Origin: Ypsolopha sequella
Lineage: Eukaryota; Arthropoda; Insecta; Lepidoptera; Ypsolophidae
DNA length: 64,000 bases
Assembly (NCBI GenBank): GCA_934047225.1
Contig: OW204001.1
Span: 11,826,201 to 11,890,200, forward strand
Direction: 5' to 3'
In this document: positions 1 to 10,121 of the stretch, piece by piece
Layout of the letters: every line of letters begins with the position of its first letter
How positions within the stretch are numbered: the stretch's first letter is position 1
Notes under the pieces: model-generated
The model's database searches: none
What the model was told of the DNA's origin: nothing
The model's input: the letters and a program-made list of their open reading frames with translations, nothing else
Program-made: the position numbers and the translations under genes

Positions 1-465
1 GACTTAATTATATCATTTAAACGAGTAAGTAAATTTTGATGTTTCCAAATGGTTGAGCAGCGCAGAACATATGTAAATTTAGGAACGAAGAGGCAATATC
101 TTATGATGAAATAAGCCATATGGGGATTTATTTGTTTAAGACGTCTAGATGATTCTTCAAATTTAGATATTTGTTCTTCAATGAAACCAGGAATTGAATC
201 ATCTAGAACCGGAGCACCTAGGAGGCGAAGTGAATCGTTGTCAATTATTTTTAAATTTGGAGCTAGATCACTGAATTTTGTCACTACATTATTATGTTCT
301 TGGGGTGATAAAAATTTGCTCAAATAAAGTTCGCACTTTGAGAAATTTAATTCTAAGCCAATAGTTTTAAAGTTACTTATAATGTTTTCGAGGTCTAAAA
401 GTACTGAGTTTGCATCGCCTCCGAGTGTTCCGTCGTCCAAGTACCAGACATTAAATTTTGAATTT
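1..465 (-). pseudogene. Reverse transcriptase fragment (retroelement remnant)
   Basis: Read on the minus strand, one frame stays open from about 465 down to the window edge. It contains VWYLDDGTLGGD, in which YLDD is the RT catalytic Asp pair, followed by a helical stretch with 'LNFSKCELYLS' typical of the RT palm/thumb region. The upstream RT domains are missing because the 466-868 interspersed repeat abuts it, and the downstream part lies outside the window. The family cannot be fixed from this fragment; YLDDG-type RTs occur in several non-LTR and tyrosine-recombinase retroelements. Confidence 0.6.
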
Positions 466-868
466 ATATCCATATTGTATTTTTATGAAATATTTATTTT
501 TATTTATTTTTCTTCTTTTATATTTGTCATTTGTCCTCAACATTTTTTAAATCGCTATAGTTTTTCTGTAACTAGCCAATTATAATCTGTAATTTTTTTT
601 TTTTATATTTTTTGGTATACCGATTTCGGATATAAGGGGGGGGGGCACTATTCATTTTTTTGTAGTTTTTCAAAGATTTCTCAAATTCAAATTTTTTTTA
701 CACCGTGTTATGTGGGCAAACTAATACAATTTTTATGCCAAATTTCAAGTCTTTATCTTCAACGGTGCTAAAGTTATGAGGCTGTGACATACGAACGGAC
801 GGACAACGGAGTCTCACCATAAAGGTTCCTTTTGTACCTTTTAGATACTCCGGAACTCTAAAAAGTAG
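466..868 (+). repeat. Interspersed repeat E, 3' half
   Basis: This matches the 3' half of the fuller copy at 4237-5079: 'tatccatattgta', an oligo-G run after 'ggatataa', 'caccgtgttatgtgggcaaac', 'aacggtgctaaagttatgaggctgtg', a short cggac-rich stretch, 'caacggagtctcaccataaaggttcc', and an end resembling 'tacggaaccctaaaa'. It truncates the RT fragment to its left. The following 869-1140 bases are AT-rich and hold nothing I recognise. Confidence 0.6.
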
Positions 869-1151
869 TCTGGATTTGCTGTTCAAGCTTATTCCATTCT
901 AAATAATATTAAAGAAACAATTTTTTTTGTTGACTCTTATCACATTTCAATCCTGACGTATCATGCCGCCATTTTCAATTCCTTTCTTATAGGAGTCCCG
1001 CTTTAACATTGGAACCAAAAACCAAATCATTTGTTATATTATCAGCACCGGAATACACCCACACACAATCCATAGTTCTTGCAGAAAATATAACTGAATT
1101 CAGTTAATTAAGACTTTTCAGGGAACACCCTTTACATGACGATAGTGTCAC

Positions 1152-1158
1152 TATAAAT
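1152..1158 (+). promoter_or_regulatory. Putative TATA box of Ly6-like gene A
   Basis: TATAAAT lies 90 bp upstream of the gene A ATG. A CAGT initiator-like motif follows at about 1185, roughly 33 bp downstream of the TATA start. Genes B and C have a similar TATA at a comparable distance, which supports the call. Confidence 0.45.
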
Positions 1159-1241
1159 CCAGTGCACTAGCAACAAACGCATCCCAGTGATCAATAGATA
1201 TTACAAACCAAAAGCTGTTTGTGTTTCCATCCACTTATAAA

Positions 1242-1305
1242 ATGAATATAAATTTTCAAAATACAGCAGCAGTTGTGAGTTTTTTCGTGAGCATTTTAGT
1301 AACAG
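1242..1305 (+). CDS. Gene A exon 1 (signal peptide)
   Basis: ATG plus 21 codons of a Val/Phe/Ile-rich signal peptide, ending 'aacag|gtaaaa' in phase 1. Genes B, C and D have first coding exons of the same kind and phase. Confidence 0.8.
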
Positions 1306-4300
1306 GTAAAATGGTTTGAAATGGTGCCTCTTAACTTCTTCTCATCCAGGTCATGAAATTTATTTTGAGTTTCATACCTACACTAAGGCTAAATATTATT
1401 TCATTATATTTTTATTTATTTATTTACAATTAATAACCTAAAGCAGTAAAGCTGTATTGTAAAATAAGCATAAATTAAAATTTTTGGTAGCTCAGGTAGT
1501 AAGGTGGTAAAGCTGATGCCGGGCTCGACTGTGGAGGCCATCTTACTTGGAGACCCCCTCGAAGTAATTCGGGGGAGAGTAAGAGGTCAGCTCACAGGCA
1601 AAAAACCAGGAGGCCCACCATGCCTGGGACCGATGGATGGCGGTATATCTATCTCTAATAGCCGGGCCTTATATGGAACAGACTGGTGACGGGCAGTGGC
1701 GTCACTGGTGCGAGGGTTCCGGCACCGCGCTTACCAACCCGCCTGCCCAGCGTGTGTGAGTATGGGCAATTCTTCCAGGATGATCGCCGGGAGTGGCAAA
1801 GTCCTGGAAAGGCTTATGTCCAGCAGTGGACGAATTAAGCTGATGGATTGATGGATAGTAGCTCAGGGGTAGAACGCTGACCTCTCAATCTTGAGATTCA
1901 GGTTCAATCCCCGGTCGGGCATGCACCAATGAGTTTTTCGGAATTTATGTGTATAGTATTTGTTCTTACTAACCACTTGCTGAACGATGAAGGGAAATAT
2001 CGTAAGGAAACCTGCATGCCCTAAAAATCGTATTTGTGCCCGGACCTACGGCGATAGGGCTCACCACTCATCACGTTGGGACGTAATAATCGTCGGTGAA
2101 ACACGGATGTACCGAGTGTGAACTTGTCGTGACGATATACAAGGTGACATTTATTTATATAGCCAAATTCATACTGAAGACTCGGTAAGTATTAAGGTTC
2201 GATGACCCTTTTTACGAAAATCGTAAATTATATTTTTCGTATTCCCCATAAAATGCAAGCCGAGCCTCGAGTCAACTTATTGAAGGGCAACATTTTATTT
2301 TGCGAAATTAGTAAAGACTGTTATTATTGATCCGTGATACTGGTCACTTACCAAGCCCCCAGTATGAATTTAGCTGTATGAATAAATGTCACCTTGTATG
2401 TATTATACAACGTGTAACAGAAAGGTGTAACCATATTTGAAGAGCTTATACAGTCAATGGTTTAGAACAACTTTTACGATGGAACAAATCTTCTATATCG
2501 AAAAAAAAGATTACTCGCTTCATAGGAAAATGCAATGCCGCTCGGGCGAAATGTATGGAAGGGCAGATTTTTTTGTTGAGATTTCAGGCTTGGCTCCATA
2601 GTAAAAGTTGTTCTATACCATTGATTGAATAAGCTCTTCAAATATGGTTACACCTTTCTGTTACACATTGTATACACCGTGTAATTATAACGTGCTCTGA
2701 AAATTAAACCATACGCTCTACTTCACGGAGGCACAGACTGATAGCTTCACAGCAATAGTTTGAAGACGTGTGGCTTCCCTTATGAGTCGTTTAAGGCGAT
2801 TACCATCGCCAAATTATCAACGGAAACGACATTGAAATAACGTTCATATCAGCGCGCAATGCATAGTGGCTGTTACGACGCTCGCTGCGTCCTTGAAAGA
2901 GCGAAATAGGGGAAAATTATACTTTTCACTTGGACGTGATTACTCGATTGAATAATCTTATGTTATGTTTATAGCTTTAAAGTTTATCTATTTACCAAAG
3001 CATAGATGAATTCAATCGGCCAAGCCACTCAGGAGCAGTAGGGAGTTTGAGGTCAAAAAACACCATTCAGTAAAAAAAAAAAATCATGTAGAAGTTTTGG
3101 TGGTATGAAAAAGAAAACTGTTGCATATGTTGTCTAAGAGTTGATTATTCATAATACATTTTTTCATTATTTTTGGTTTGGCCATAAACGAGGAGTAGGC
3201 TTTAGAAAGTACCCATTTGGCAATAGTAAGGGCCTTAAGAACCCGGTCCACGACGACGACAACTTTGATGCAAAGCATTTTTTTAAACATTTTTCTGGCC
3301 TTTATCGCGATGTTTTTTAAGAAACCAAGGACATTCACCACTTCATATTGGCCGTCTAAATGAATGCCTAAAATTATTTGATTAAATTGTTTCTCTTTTG
3401 TAAATTATTTTGGCACTTACGAGCCCGTTACGAATAGTTCTTCATAATATCTAAGTACCAAAATAATTCGCAAAGGAGAGACAATTCAATCAAATAAATT
3501 TTAGGCCTTCATTTAGACGGCCAATATGAATTGGTGTATGTCCCTGGTTTTTACAAAAACATCTCGGTAAAGATGAGAAAAATATTTAAAAAATACTTCG
3601 AATCAAAGGGACGAAAAATACGGAGCGGGTTCTGGGGCAGCCCCAACGTCATCTTGGAGGGCATTGTTGATCGTTGTGACAGTCCCGTTCTGGGATTCTG
3701 GAACAGGATTCACGTGGACATTGACGTGGAGTCACAATGGATGTTGTTGTAGGCATCACTCAATTTAATTGTGTGATGTCTGATGTCTGCAACAGACTTC
3801 TGCTACCTTTTCTGTTCTTGTGTTTTATATTGTTAACTAAGATAAGGATTTCGGTCTGAAATAAATATTTTCTTTCTTTCTTTCTTTTTACTGATTATAT
3901 TGAACTAAAACTTTTGAAACAAGGCGACAAAAATGTTCGCTTCCCCATACAAAATGACGAATAGGTCAATGTCTATGGGGCAGTGAATTTCTTTGTTACG
4001 TTATTTTAAATATTTTACTTTGGAAGTTTTTCAGTACAAACACTGGTTTAATTTTCCGAGCACGTCATCATTCCCATAGCTTAATCTTTAAAAGAATTTT
4101 TTTCAATATTTTTTCAGATACGCCATTTTATGACATAGTTTTCATAATTTTTTTATGATTTTTTGAAGAATAGTCCGATATGACATCACTTGAAAATTTT
4201 ATACATTATACTGATTGTGATGTGTGATTGCTTATAAATAAACCGGCCAAGTGCGAGTCAGACTCGCGTACCCAGGGTTCCGTATTGTGGATGATAAATT

Positions 4301-7300
4301 TAATTTTGCTATTTTTTTTCGTGAATTTCTCAACCGCATTATTTTTCCTGTAATCTTTACGTAAACCTGTATTACCGTAATTTTTCATATTTTTGGTCCA
4401 CCAGTTTTGGAGATAAGGGGGGGGGGCATACATTTTTAATGGTTTTTCAAGAATTTCTCGATTTAGATGCAATTAAATAAAGCCAAACAATATATTTTTA
4501 CAATCAGTTTTTTATTACCTACAATTTTATATCCATATTGTAATTTTATAAAATATTTTTTTTATTTATTTTACCTTTTTTTTATATCTCTCATTTGTGT
4601 TCAACCTTTTTTAAAATTGGTATAGTTTTCCTGTAGTGGGCCAGTTATGAGTTTGAATCTATAATCGAAATTTTTTCATATTTTTTGGTCAACCAGTTTC
4701 GGAGATAAGGGGAGGGACATACATATTTTTGTGGATTTTAAATATTTCTCAAAACCAGTGCCAGTAAATATAGTAAAAGTATATATTTTTACAATTAACT
4801 TTTCATTATCTACAATTTGACACCCATATTGTAGTTTTAGGATAAGATTTTTGATTTTTCTCAATATTGCTTTGGAAATATTTTGAACGATTTAAAATTT
4901 TCATATTTTTTATCACCGTGATATTAGGCAAATTAATGTTATTTTTGTGCCAAATTTCATGTCTTTATCTTTAACGGTGCTAAAGTTATGAGGCTGGGGA
5001 TATACGGACGGACGGACGGACGGAAAGACAACGGAGTCATACCATAAAGGTACCTTTTAGATACTACGGAACCCTAAAAATATGGTCTGTCACTGTCTGT
5101 CAACTCATTTGTCATCCATCAGTCAAATCAGTCGGAAGCAAATTATTATAAATTTATGTTGATAGCAAAGGACACTTTTTAAACGGCTATGTCTCAAGTG
5201 ACGTCACACGAAGACAAATGGAAGTTGCAGCTTTTTCGTAAAAATATTCATCATCAAGAGGTTTTTTAGACCACAAGTTTTAAAATACGGCTTATTAAAC
5301 CTAAATCTCGAAATGGTTTTCGAATTAACATAATTTAATCTAAGCGAATTACTCGGTGTATATGTCGTCATATCTGCCCAGACATGTCATATTTCTGTAA
5401 AAACTTGAGGTACCTTCCCGCTCCGCTTCGCTCGGCACTAAAAATTCATCTATATGAAAACTTTACACGCTCCTCCTTGCTCCGCTCGACGTAACACCTA
5501 TTTTTGACCTTTGGTGAAAGATATTCGACTTCATACTTTACGATCTGCTCACGACATATGTCGGTGACTGATTGATACAGCCAATGTCATAGGGAAAACT
5601 CAGGTAACAAGGTTCAATTACTGTCATTTGAAAACCAGAAAATGTTATTTTATCTTCCTGTACTTACAGACCCACGGTTGTTTATATTTCGAATTTCGCA
5701 ACAGAGGTATTCAACCTCGTTTGCGCTCCTTTGCGAAGTCTTCCGTATGAATTAAAGTAAACTTACATTGTAGAAAGAAAAGACGTATATTGTACTATAT
5801 TATCTGTGATTGTGCTTATTTTATCCAGTCTTCCATATCAAAAAATTAATTTTATGACGTTCATGAGAAAAAGTTAAGAGGCATCCGTTGTTAGAAACAT
5901 TATTCAAGGAAGAACTTTGCAATTTTAAAATTCCCATTTCCGTTAACGAATCGAAATTCCTGTAATTTGTATATGTCTGTTTATGATATACCTACTCGTA
6001 TTATACATAAAGTTAACTGACACTTTTTTTCTTCAGTCAACTGTCTACAATGTTACGTCTGCAACAATTGTGCAACAGTAAACGATTCCGATTTGGAGAC
6101 ATGTGTAGTTTCGACCACCCCAACACCCCCAGTTCCAACTTCACCGACTTCTCCAACGACGGCTACTGCAGAATCAGAAAATACAACGCCAACTATTACA
6201 ACGGCTACTGCAGAGTCTGAAGATACAACTCCAACTATTACAACGACTACTGCAGAGTCTGAAAATACAACTCCAACTATTACAACGGCTACTGCAGAAT
6301 CTGAAAATACAACTCCAACTATTACAACGGCTACTGCAGAATCTGAAAATACAACTCCAACTATTACAACGGCTACTGCAGAATCTGAAAATACAACTCC
6401 AACTATTACAACGGCTACTGCAGAATCTGAAAATACAACTCCGACTATTACAACGGCTACTGCAGAGTCTGAAGATACAACTCCGACTATTACAACGGCT
6501 ACTGCAGAATCTGAAAATTCAACTCCAACTATTACAACGGCGACTGCAGAATCTGAAAATTCAACTCCAACTATTACAACGGCTACGGCAGAATCTGAAA
6601 ATACAACTCCAACTATAACAACGGCTACTGCAGAATCTGAAGATACAATTCCGACTGTTACAACGGCTACAGAAGAAACATTTCTTATTTATGAGAATGG
6701 CGATAGCAGTAATAGTATTATATGTGGGGTAAGTTTTTTTATTTAAGTACTAGTCATTCGCCCGCGTTTATTCAATATTTGCCCTTTTTCCGGCTTTGTG
6801 GTTATTTTATCTACACCCCTTATAATCGTTATGTTGACCACGGTCTCTAAGATGATAATAAAAAAAAGCATCCAAAACCGTTCTGTGGTTCACGAGTTAA
6901 CACGGAAAATACATACAGACAGACAGACAAAAATTTGATTTTTTGGCCTCTGTACAATAACCCATTTCATTTGAAATTTTGCAAAAATATTAAATGTACA
7001 CACACGACATTTTTACTACTTTATTATTATTAGTATATACAATGTGTAACAGAAAGGTTAACCATATTTGAGGAGCTTATTCAGTCAATGATATAGGACA
7101 ACTTTTACTATGGAGCCAACCCTTAAATCTCAAAAAAAAATCTACCCTTCCATTCAGTTAAATTTTTTTTCGAGAATATGGTATGTTCCATAGTACAGGT
7201 TGTGCTATATCATTGACTGAACAAGCTCTTCAAATATGGTTACACCTTTCTGTTACACGTTGTATATGATCTACGATTTAATTTTCAATGTTGACCAAGA

Positions 7301-9972
7301 GTTGCAAAATAGTTATTTGTACAACAAGAGAGCAAAGTTTTTTTTTGTTGCGTGTGCCGTGGTGAGGGATTCAGAGGCACAAGAAACAAAATAAATTTGC
7401 TCTCGTGTGACACATACAAACTCACTACACATACAACTTTCACCTCACTAGCGAGAAAACACAAGATATAAAGACACTATATTTTCGAACGAACTTATAA
7501 GAATTCAATGTTTTTTTTTTTTCTTTAAATAATACACCACAATACAAATATTGCTCATGAAAAAAAATGTAAGGAATGTTAATTGAATCCCAAAAACCGT
7601 CAAAAATCGGAAAAATCTCATCGAAAACGCAAATCAACACTGCAGCATTACCGGACGGTGCACCCGAAGTTTATGAACGTGTGTTTTTCGTGAAATTGTT
7701 AGTTGAAAATATTATAAATAAAGACGATATTTTTATTATTATATAATAATAATAATAATAATATTTCTTTATTTGAGTAACAAAAAAAACTCATTGTGTT
7801 AGTTATATACAAGGTAGGCTTAATTATCTAGGATTAGTTAATACAAATATTAATAATTACATACAGTCATTTATAATTTATTACATAGGTAATATATTTT
7901 ACTTTATATGTAGGCTGGAACAGTGCCCAAGGTAGTATGCATCCAACCGGTTGGCGAACATTCTAAGGATGTTGTTGCGGCTGGCCCGCACCATAGTTTA
8001 TTTATCTATGCCCGCACCCTGCAGAGCAAAGACGCGCTGCGCCTGCGCATCGTCGCGTAGAAGCAATCCACGCTTGCTTCCGCGATTATTAACAATAACG
8101 AATTCTAGCTTGGGAGCCAGGAACCAACAAATGTAACATTTATTTTTCATTAAACATTTTTTCATTTCATCTTCATTTTCATTTCATTTCATTTCAAACA
8201 AGCACTCGTGTCCCAACTCGTGTCTCAAATTATGTTACAGTAGCACAAAATACTATTCTTTATTTATCTTCACATTAGTTTTATTGGAAGAAAACAGATT
8301 ATGAACTAAAATATAACATAATACTTACGTTTTATCCATCCATCTATCAGCCTGCGTTTGTCCACTTGGACATAGGCCTCTCAATATTTCTCCAATCTTG
8401 GCGGTGGTCCTGGTCCTCCTTCATCGTCATCCAGCCGCCACCTGCAACGTCCTTCAGGTTGTCGGTCCTGCGGGCACGAGGACGGCCTACGCTACGCTAC
8501 GCTTTGCTGTACCTTGTCTCCATTCCAACGCCTTTCGGCCCCAACAGCCACCATGTCGGCAACAAATATAACCAGCCACTCAACTTTCTGATTCGGCAGG
8601 CTATGTCGTCGGTCGGTCACTTTCGATATACAGGGTGACTGGAAATTGCTCTTATTCCTCTCGGGGGAAGGAACTATGATTAATTTGGAGTGATTTGATC
8701 CCCATTATGACTTGGGGGTCGCAAATCCGCCATTTTCGAGAAAATCGACATTATTTATTTTATTTATAAAATTGCGAAATTTGGCAAATAAAACACGCCA
8801 AAAAAACATCTTGTATTATTTTGGCCTGAAATTTGTCGTGAACTGATAGCTTAATGATTGGTCGATCTCCTTTAAGCTAAAAATCACTAATATACTAAAA
8901 TAATATAAAAACTAAAATAATGTTTTTATCGGTTTTTAAATTGTTTAAAAATAAGGGGTATGTTTATTAAAACCCACTTACGTGGTCGACCTAGAAAATT
9001 TAAAGAGCAATATTACCAGATATGTAGTTTATCATGTTTTTTTTTAGGGTTCCATACACGTATTGTGTGATGGTACAGAACCCTTTGTGCGCGAGTCCGA
9101 CTCGTCCTTGTCCAAATCATTTTTCAGGATGGACAGCCGTGCAGCCCTAGAGTGATCCATGTGAGGAGTCTCACTGATGTCAGAGCAGATGACGTCATAT
9201 TCGTTTGTGTGAAAGAAGAGAGGGATGATGGTAAGTACACTACAACACAACGAAACATTAAATAAACGTATATTCAAAACACTTAGGTAGTAGAGCTGAT
9301 GCCGGGCTCGACTGTGGAGGTACCACCATCTTACATGGAGACCCCCTCGAAGTAATTCGGGGGAGAGTAAGAGGACAGCTCACAGGAAAAAAACCAGGAA
9401 GCCCACCATGCCTGGGATCGATGGATGGCGGTATATCCAACCCTAATAGCCGGGCCTTATATGGAACAGACCGGTGACGGGCAGCGGTGTCACTGGTGCG
9501 AGGGTTTCGGCACCGCGCTCGCCAACCCACCTGCCCAGGGTGTGTGAGTATGGTAAATTCTTCCAGGGTGACCACCAGGAGTGGCAAAGTCCTGGAAAGG
9601 CTTATGTTCAGCAGTGGACGAACTAGGCTGACGGATGATTGATATTCAAAACACCTGTAAAATATACGGCCTACATTGAATAATCACGCGTCTGCGTGTA
9701 TAAGTTTGAATCTGATTAAACTAAGATTTACTATTCGATAGATATACCTACGTATTTACTCTGGTACGAGTAAGAGCTTCGTTTAATTTTCAGATAATGG
9801 CACCAAGATCATAAATAGAGGATGTGGCGTTCAGAGTAACAGGACTTGTGAGGATGCTGGCTTCGCCACCGATTGCCACGTTTGTGAAACTGACAAGTGT
9901 AACAGTGCTCCCATTGTGCTCGCCATGCCACTTGTGGCATTTATACTAGCTGTTATAGTAAACTTCAGTTAA
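1242..9972 (+). CDS. Ly6/uPAR-like GPI-anchored protein with mucin-like repeat (gene A)
   Basis: Four coding exons (1242-1305, 6037-6728, 9128-9230, 9794-9972) join into a 345-aa frame; intron phases are 1, 0 and 1, all GT-AG. Residues 1-22 are a hydrophobic signal peptide. The first Ly6 motif is at about 24-33 (C-L-Q-C-Y-V-C-N-N-C). Residues 62-229 are twelve 14-residue repeats rich in Thr, Ser and Glu. The finger then resumes with CGDGQPCSP, RGCGVQ, NRTCED and the closing CHVCETDKCN, followed by a roughly 20-residue hydrophobic tail with no charged residues, typical of a GPI signal. Three-finger Ly6 proteins of insects act at the cell surface in channel modulation, septate-junction assembly or trafficking; which role applies here cannot be told. 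The repeat stalk is far beyond the usual 120-160 aa family length. AATAAA occurs at 10116. The model is hand-built, but all frames close. Confidence 0.85.
1486..1853 (+). mobile_element. SINE with RTE-like 3' tail, copy T1
   Basis: It starts with a tRNA-like 'ggtagctcaggtag' head and ends with 'ggcttatgtccagcagtggac', the same tail seen at the 3' ends of RTE-type LINE remnants in this window (14939-15085, 40311-40690). Copies T2 (9283-9641) and T3 (46438-46733) align along the full length. It lies in intron 1 of gene A. The 61-codon open frame inside it is not a gene. Confidence 0.65.
1855..2137 (+). mobile_element. tRNA-derived SINE, copy S1
   Basis: The head 'tagctcaggggtagaacgctg' resembles a pol III A box and 'ggttcaatcccc' a B box, as in a tRNA-derived promoter. 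A unique body follows ('gcatgcaccaatgagttttt'). Two further copies are at 22107-22443 and 41745-42251. No separate tRNA gene is implied, because no cloverleaf continues past the B box. Confidence 0.75.
2138..2398 (+). mobile_element. Foldback MITE family B, copy 1
   Basis: The two ends are inverted copies of about 50 bp ('tacaaggtgacatttattta' against 'gtcaccttgta') carrying 'gccaaattcatact'. TA bases flank it. A second copy is at 58208-58457, and half copies lie near 5555 and 62445. Confidence 0.65.
2406..2673 (+). mobile_element. Foldback MITE family A, copy 1
   Basis: TIRs of about 75 bp start 'tacaacgtgtaacagaaagg' and end with the inverse. The centre carries 'aatgccgctcgggcgaaatg'. This family is the most repeated MITE in the window (copies at 7038, 11421, 14034, 19220/21531 and 22450/29546), usually bordered by TA. 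Confidence 0.8.
3225..3640. repeat. Large imperfect inverted repeat (about 190-bp arms)
   Basis: The left arm (about 3225-3423) is the diverged reverse complement of the right arm (about 3455-3640), sharing 'acggccaatatgaa' and 'aaattttaggc'. Both arms can be read as a similar short peptide (M-V-x-V-x-G-F), but both frames are short and I treat them as non-coding. A (tttc)n tract follows at 3873-3893. Confidence 0.55.
4055..4236 (+). repeat. Repeat C, copy 1, left part (interrupted)
   Basis: It matches, in opposite orientation, 15880-16075. It ends '...tgtgattgcttataaat', where repeat E has inserted; repeat C resumes at 5080. Confidence 0.6.
4237..5079 (+). mobile_element. Interspersed repeat E, near full-length copy
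   Basis: It starts 'aaaccggccaagtgcgagtc' with 'agggttccgta' shortly after, and ends 'tactacggaaccctaaaaa', so the ends are imperfect inverted repeats. The interior holds two related units of about 240 bp, each with an oligo-G run preceded by 'gagataa'. It is inserted in repeat C. Other copies are at 466-868, 30772-31590 (minus) and 51367-52157 (minus). Confidence 0.65.
5080..5358 (+). repeat. Repeat C, copy 1, right part
   Basis: It matches the reverse complement of 15583-15870: 'gcaacttcc' inverse, 'tcgaaatggttttcgaatta', 'ctaagcgaatta'. Without the repeat E insertion the element would be contiguous with 4055-4236. The stretch 5359-6036 up to gene A exon 2 holds only a half copy of MITE B near 5555-5620. 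Confidence 0.6.
6037..6728 (+). CDS. Gene A exon 2 (first Ly6 cysteines plus mucin repeats)
   Basis: The acceptor is 'tttttttcttcag' and the donor 'ggg|gtaagt', phase 0. The exon encodes VNCLQCYVCNNC, a Pro/Thr linker, the repeat block, then EETFLIYENGDSSNSIICG. The exon is 692 bp, whereas the equivalent exons of genes B and C are 158 and 264 bp. Confidence 0.85.
6156..6659 (+). repeat. Coding minisatellite, 12 x 42 bp
   Basis: Twelve in-frame 42-bp units encode variants of TTATAESENTTPTI. Units 2, 8 and 12 have Asp in place of the Asn, and units 9 and 10 have NST in place of NTT. Nine units therefore keep an N-X-S/T glycosylation sequon, and every unit is rich in potential O-glycosylation sites. 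Near-identical units suggest ongoing array homogenisation by unequal exchange. Confidence 0.95.
6749..7034 (-). mobile_element. Helitron-like non-autonomous element
   Basis: The left end reads 'actag' followed by 'cattcgcccgcgtttat', the reverse of a CTAGT-terminated, G/C-rich Helitron 3' end. Its 5' limit is uncertain. The end sits 20 bp from the exon 2 donor site of gene A. Confidence 0.4.
7038..7264 (+). mobile_element. Foldback MITE family A, copy 2
   Basis: TIR 'tacaatgtgtaacagaaagg' and its inverse at 7264, with the same interior as copy 1. The stretch from 7265 to 7740 is AT-rich, with no gene recognised. Confidence 0.75.
7741..8130 (-). pseudogene. LINE 3' end fragment
   Basis: On the minus strand 8008-7918 reads VRASRNNILRMFANRLDAYY, which matches the C-terminal region of the LINE at 19316-21528 (RVRASANTILAMIADRLDCP). 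It ends in an (aat)n tract at 7741-7762, as that LINE does. A short microsatellite tail is a habit of CR1/L2-type LINEs. A (catttt)n-like tract follows at 8148-8200. Confidence 0.5.
8335..8625 (-). pseudogene. RTE-type LINE 3' end fragment
   Basis: The minus strand reads VGRPRARRTDNLKDVAGGGW followed by a decayed 'YVQQWTN'-like end. This is the characteristic C-terminus of RTE-clade ORF2 proteins and is the same unit found intact at 14939-15085. It is decayed and non-functional. Confidence 0.6.
8628..9000 (+). repeat. Possible one-ended Tc1/mariner-like MITE fragment
   Basis: It begins 'tatacagggtgactgg', the TACAGGGTG-type terminus seen on the two-ended MITEs at 47518 and 52344. No inverse end was found, so it is probably truncated near 9000. 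Confidence 0.3.
9128..9230 (+). CDS. Gene A exon 3
   Basis: The acceptor is 'catttttcag' and the donor 'gatgatg|gtaagt', phase 1. It encodes DGQPCSPRVIHVRSLTDVRA and ends in VFVC-type residues with an acidic tail (ERDD), so it carries two middle cysteines of the finger. It is too short and lacks an ATG, so a simple ORF scan misses it. Confidence 0.75.
9283..9641 (+). mobile_element. SINE with RTE-like tail, copy T2, with 13-bp TSD
   Basis: The copy is flanked by the direct repeat ATATTCAAAACAC at 9270-9282 and 9642-9654, a target-site duplication expected of LINE-mediated retroposition. It lies in intron 3 of gene A. Open frames on its minus strand are incidental. Confidence 0.8.
9794..9972 (+). 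CDS. Gene A exon 4 (closing Ly6 motif and GPI tail)
   Basis: The acceptor is 'tttaattttcag'. The encoded segment includes RGCGVQSNRTCED, DCHVCETDKCN and a hydrophobic C-terminus, ending at TAA. The CxxC...CN signature is diagnostic of Ly6/uPAR domains; the split codon with exon 3 reads Asp. Confidence 0.85.
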
Positions 9973-10115
9973 ACATTCTATTTATTTTTGTTACTCGTAA
10001 ATAAGAATATCTATGTATCTATATACTGGGTGACTTTTAACCAAACCCCGATAATTTTAGAGGTTATTAAGACTTTTTTTAGATGTAACAAAATGTAATA
10101 TCTGTTGGTGAACCA

Positions 10116-10121
10116 AATAAA
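10116..10121 (+). terminator. Candidate polyadenylation signal, gene A
   Basis: AATAAA lies 144 bases after the gene A stop, followed by several overlapping AATAAA/AAATAAA motifs up to 10220. Confidence 0.4.

Noticed and set aside
382..585. 67-codon open frame on the plus strand
   Set aside because: Lies antisense to the RT remnant and runs into AT-rich repeat E sequence.
1857..1935. tRNA gene
   Set aside because: A- and B-box-like motifs are present but no acceptor stem or cloverleaf; repeated in three copies with a common non-tRNA body, so a SINE.
3084..3752. Two similar short peptides on opposite strands (M-V-x-V-x-G-F)
   Set aside because: They are the two arms of one inverted repeat; the similarity reflects the repeat rather than conserved coding.
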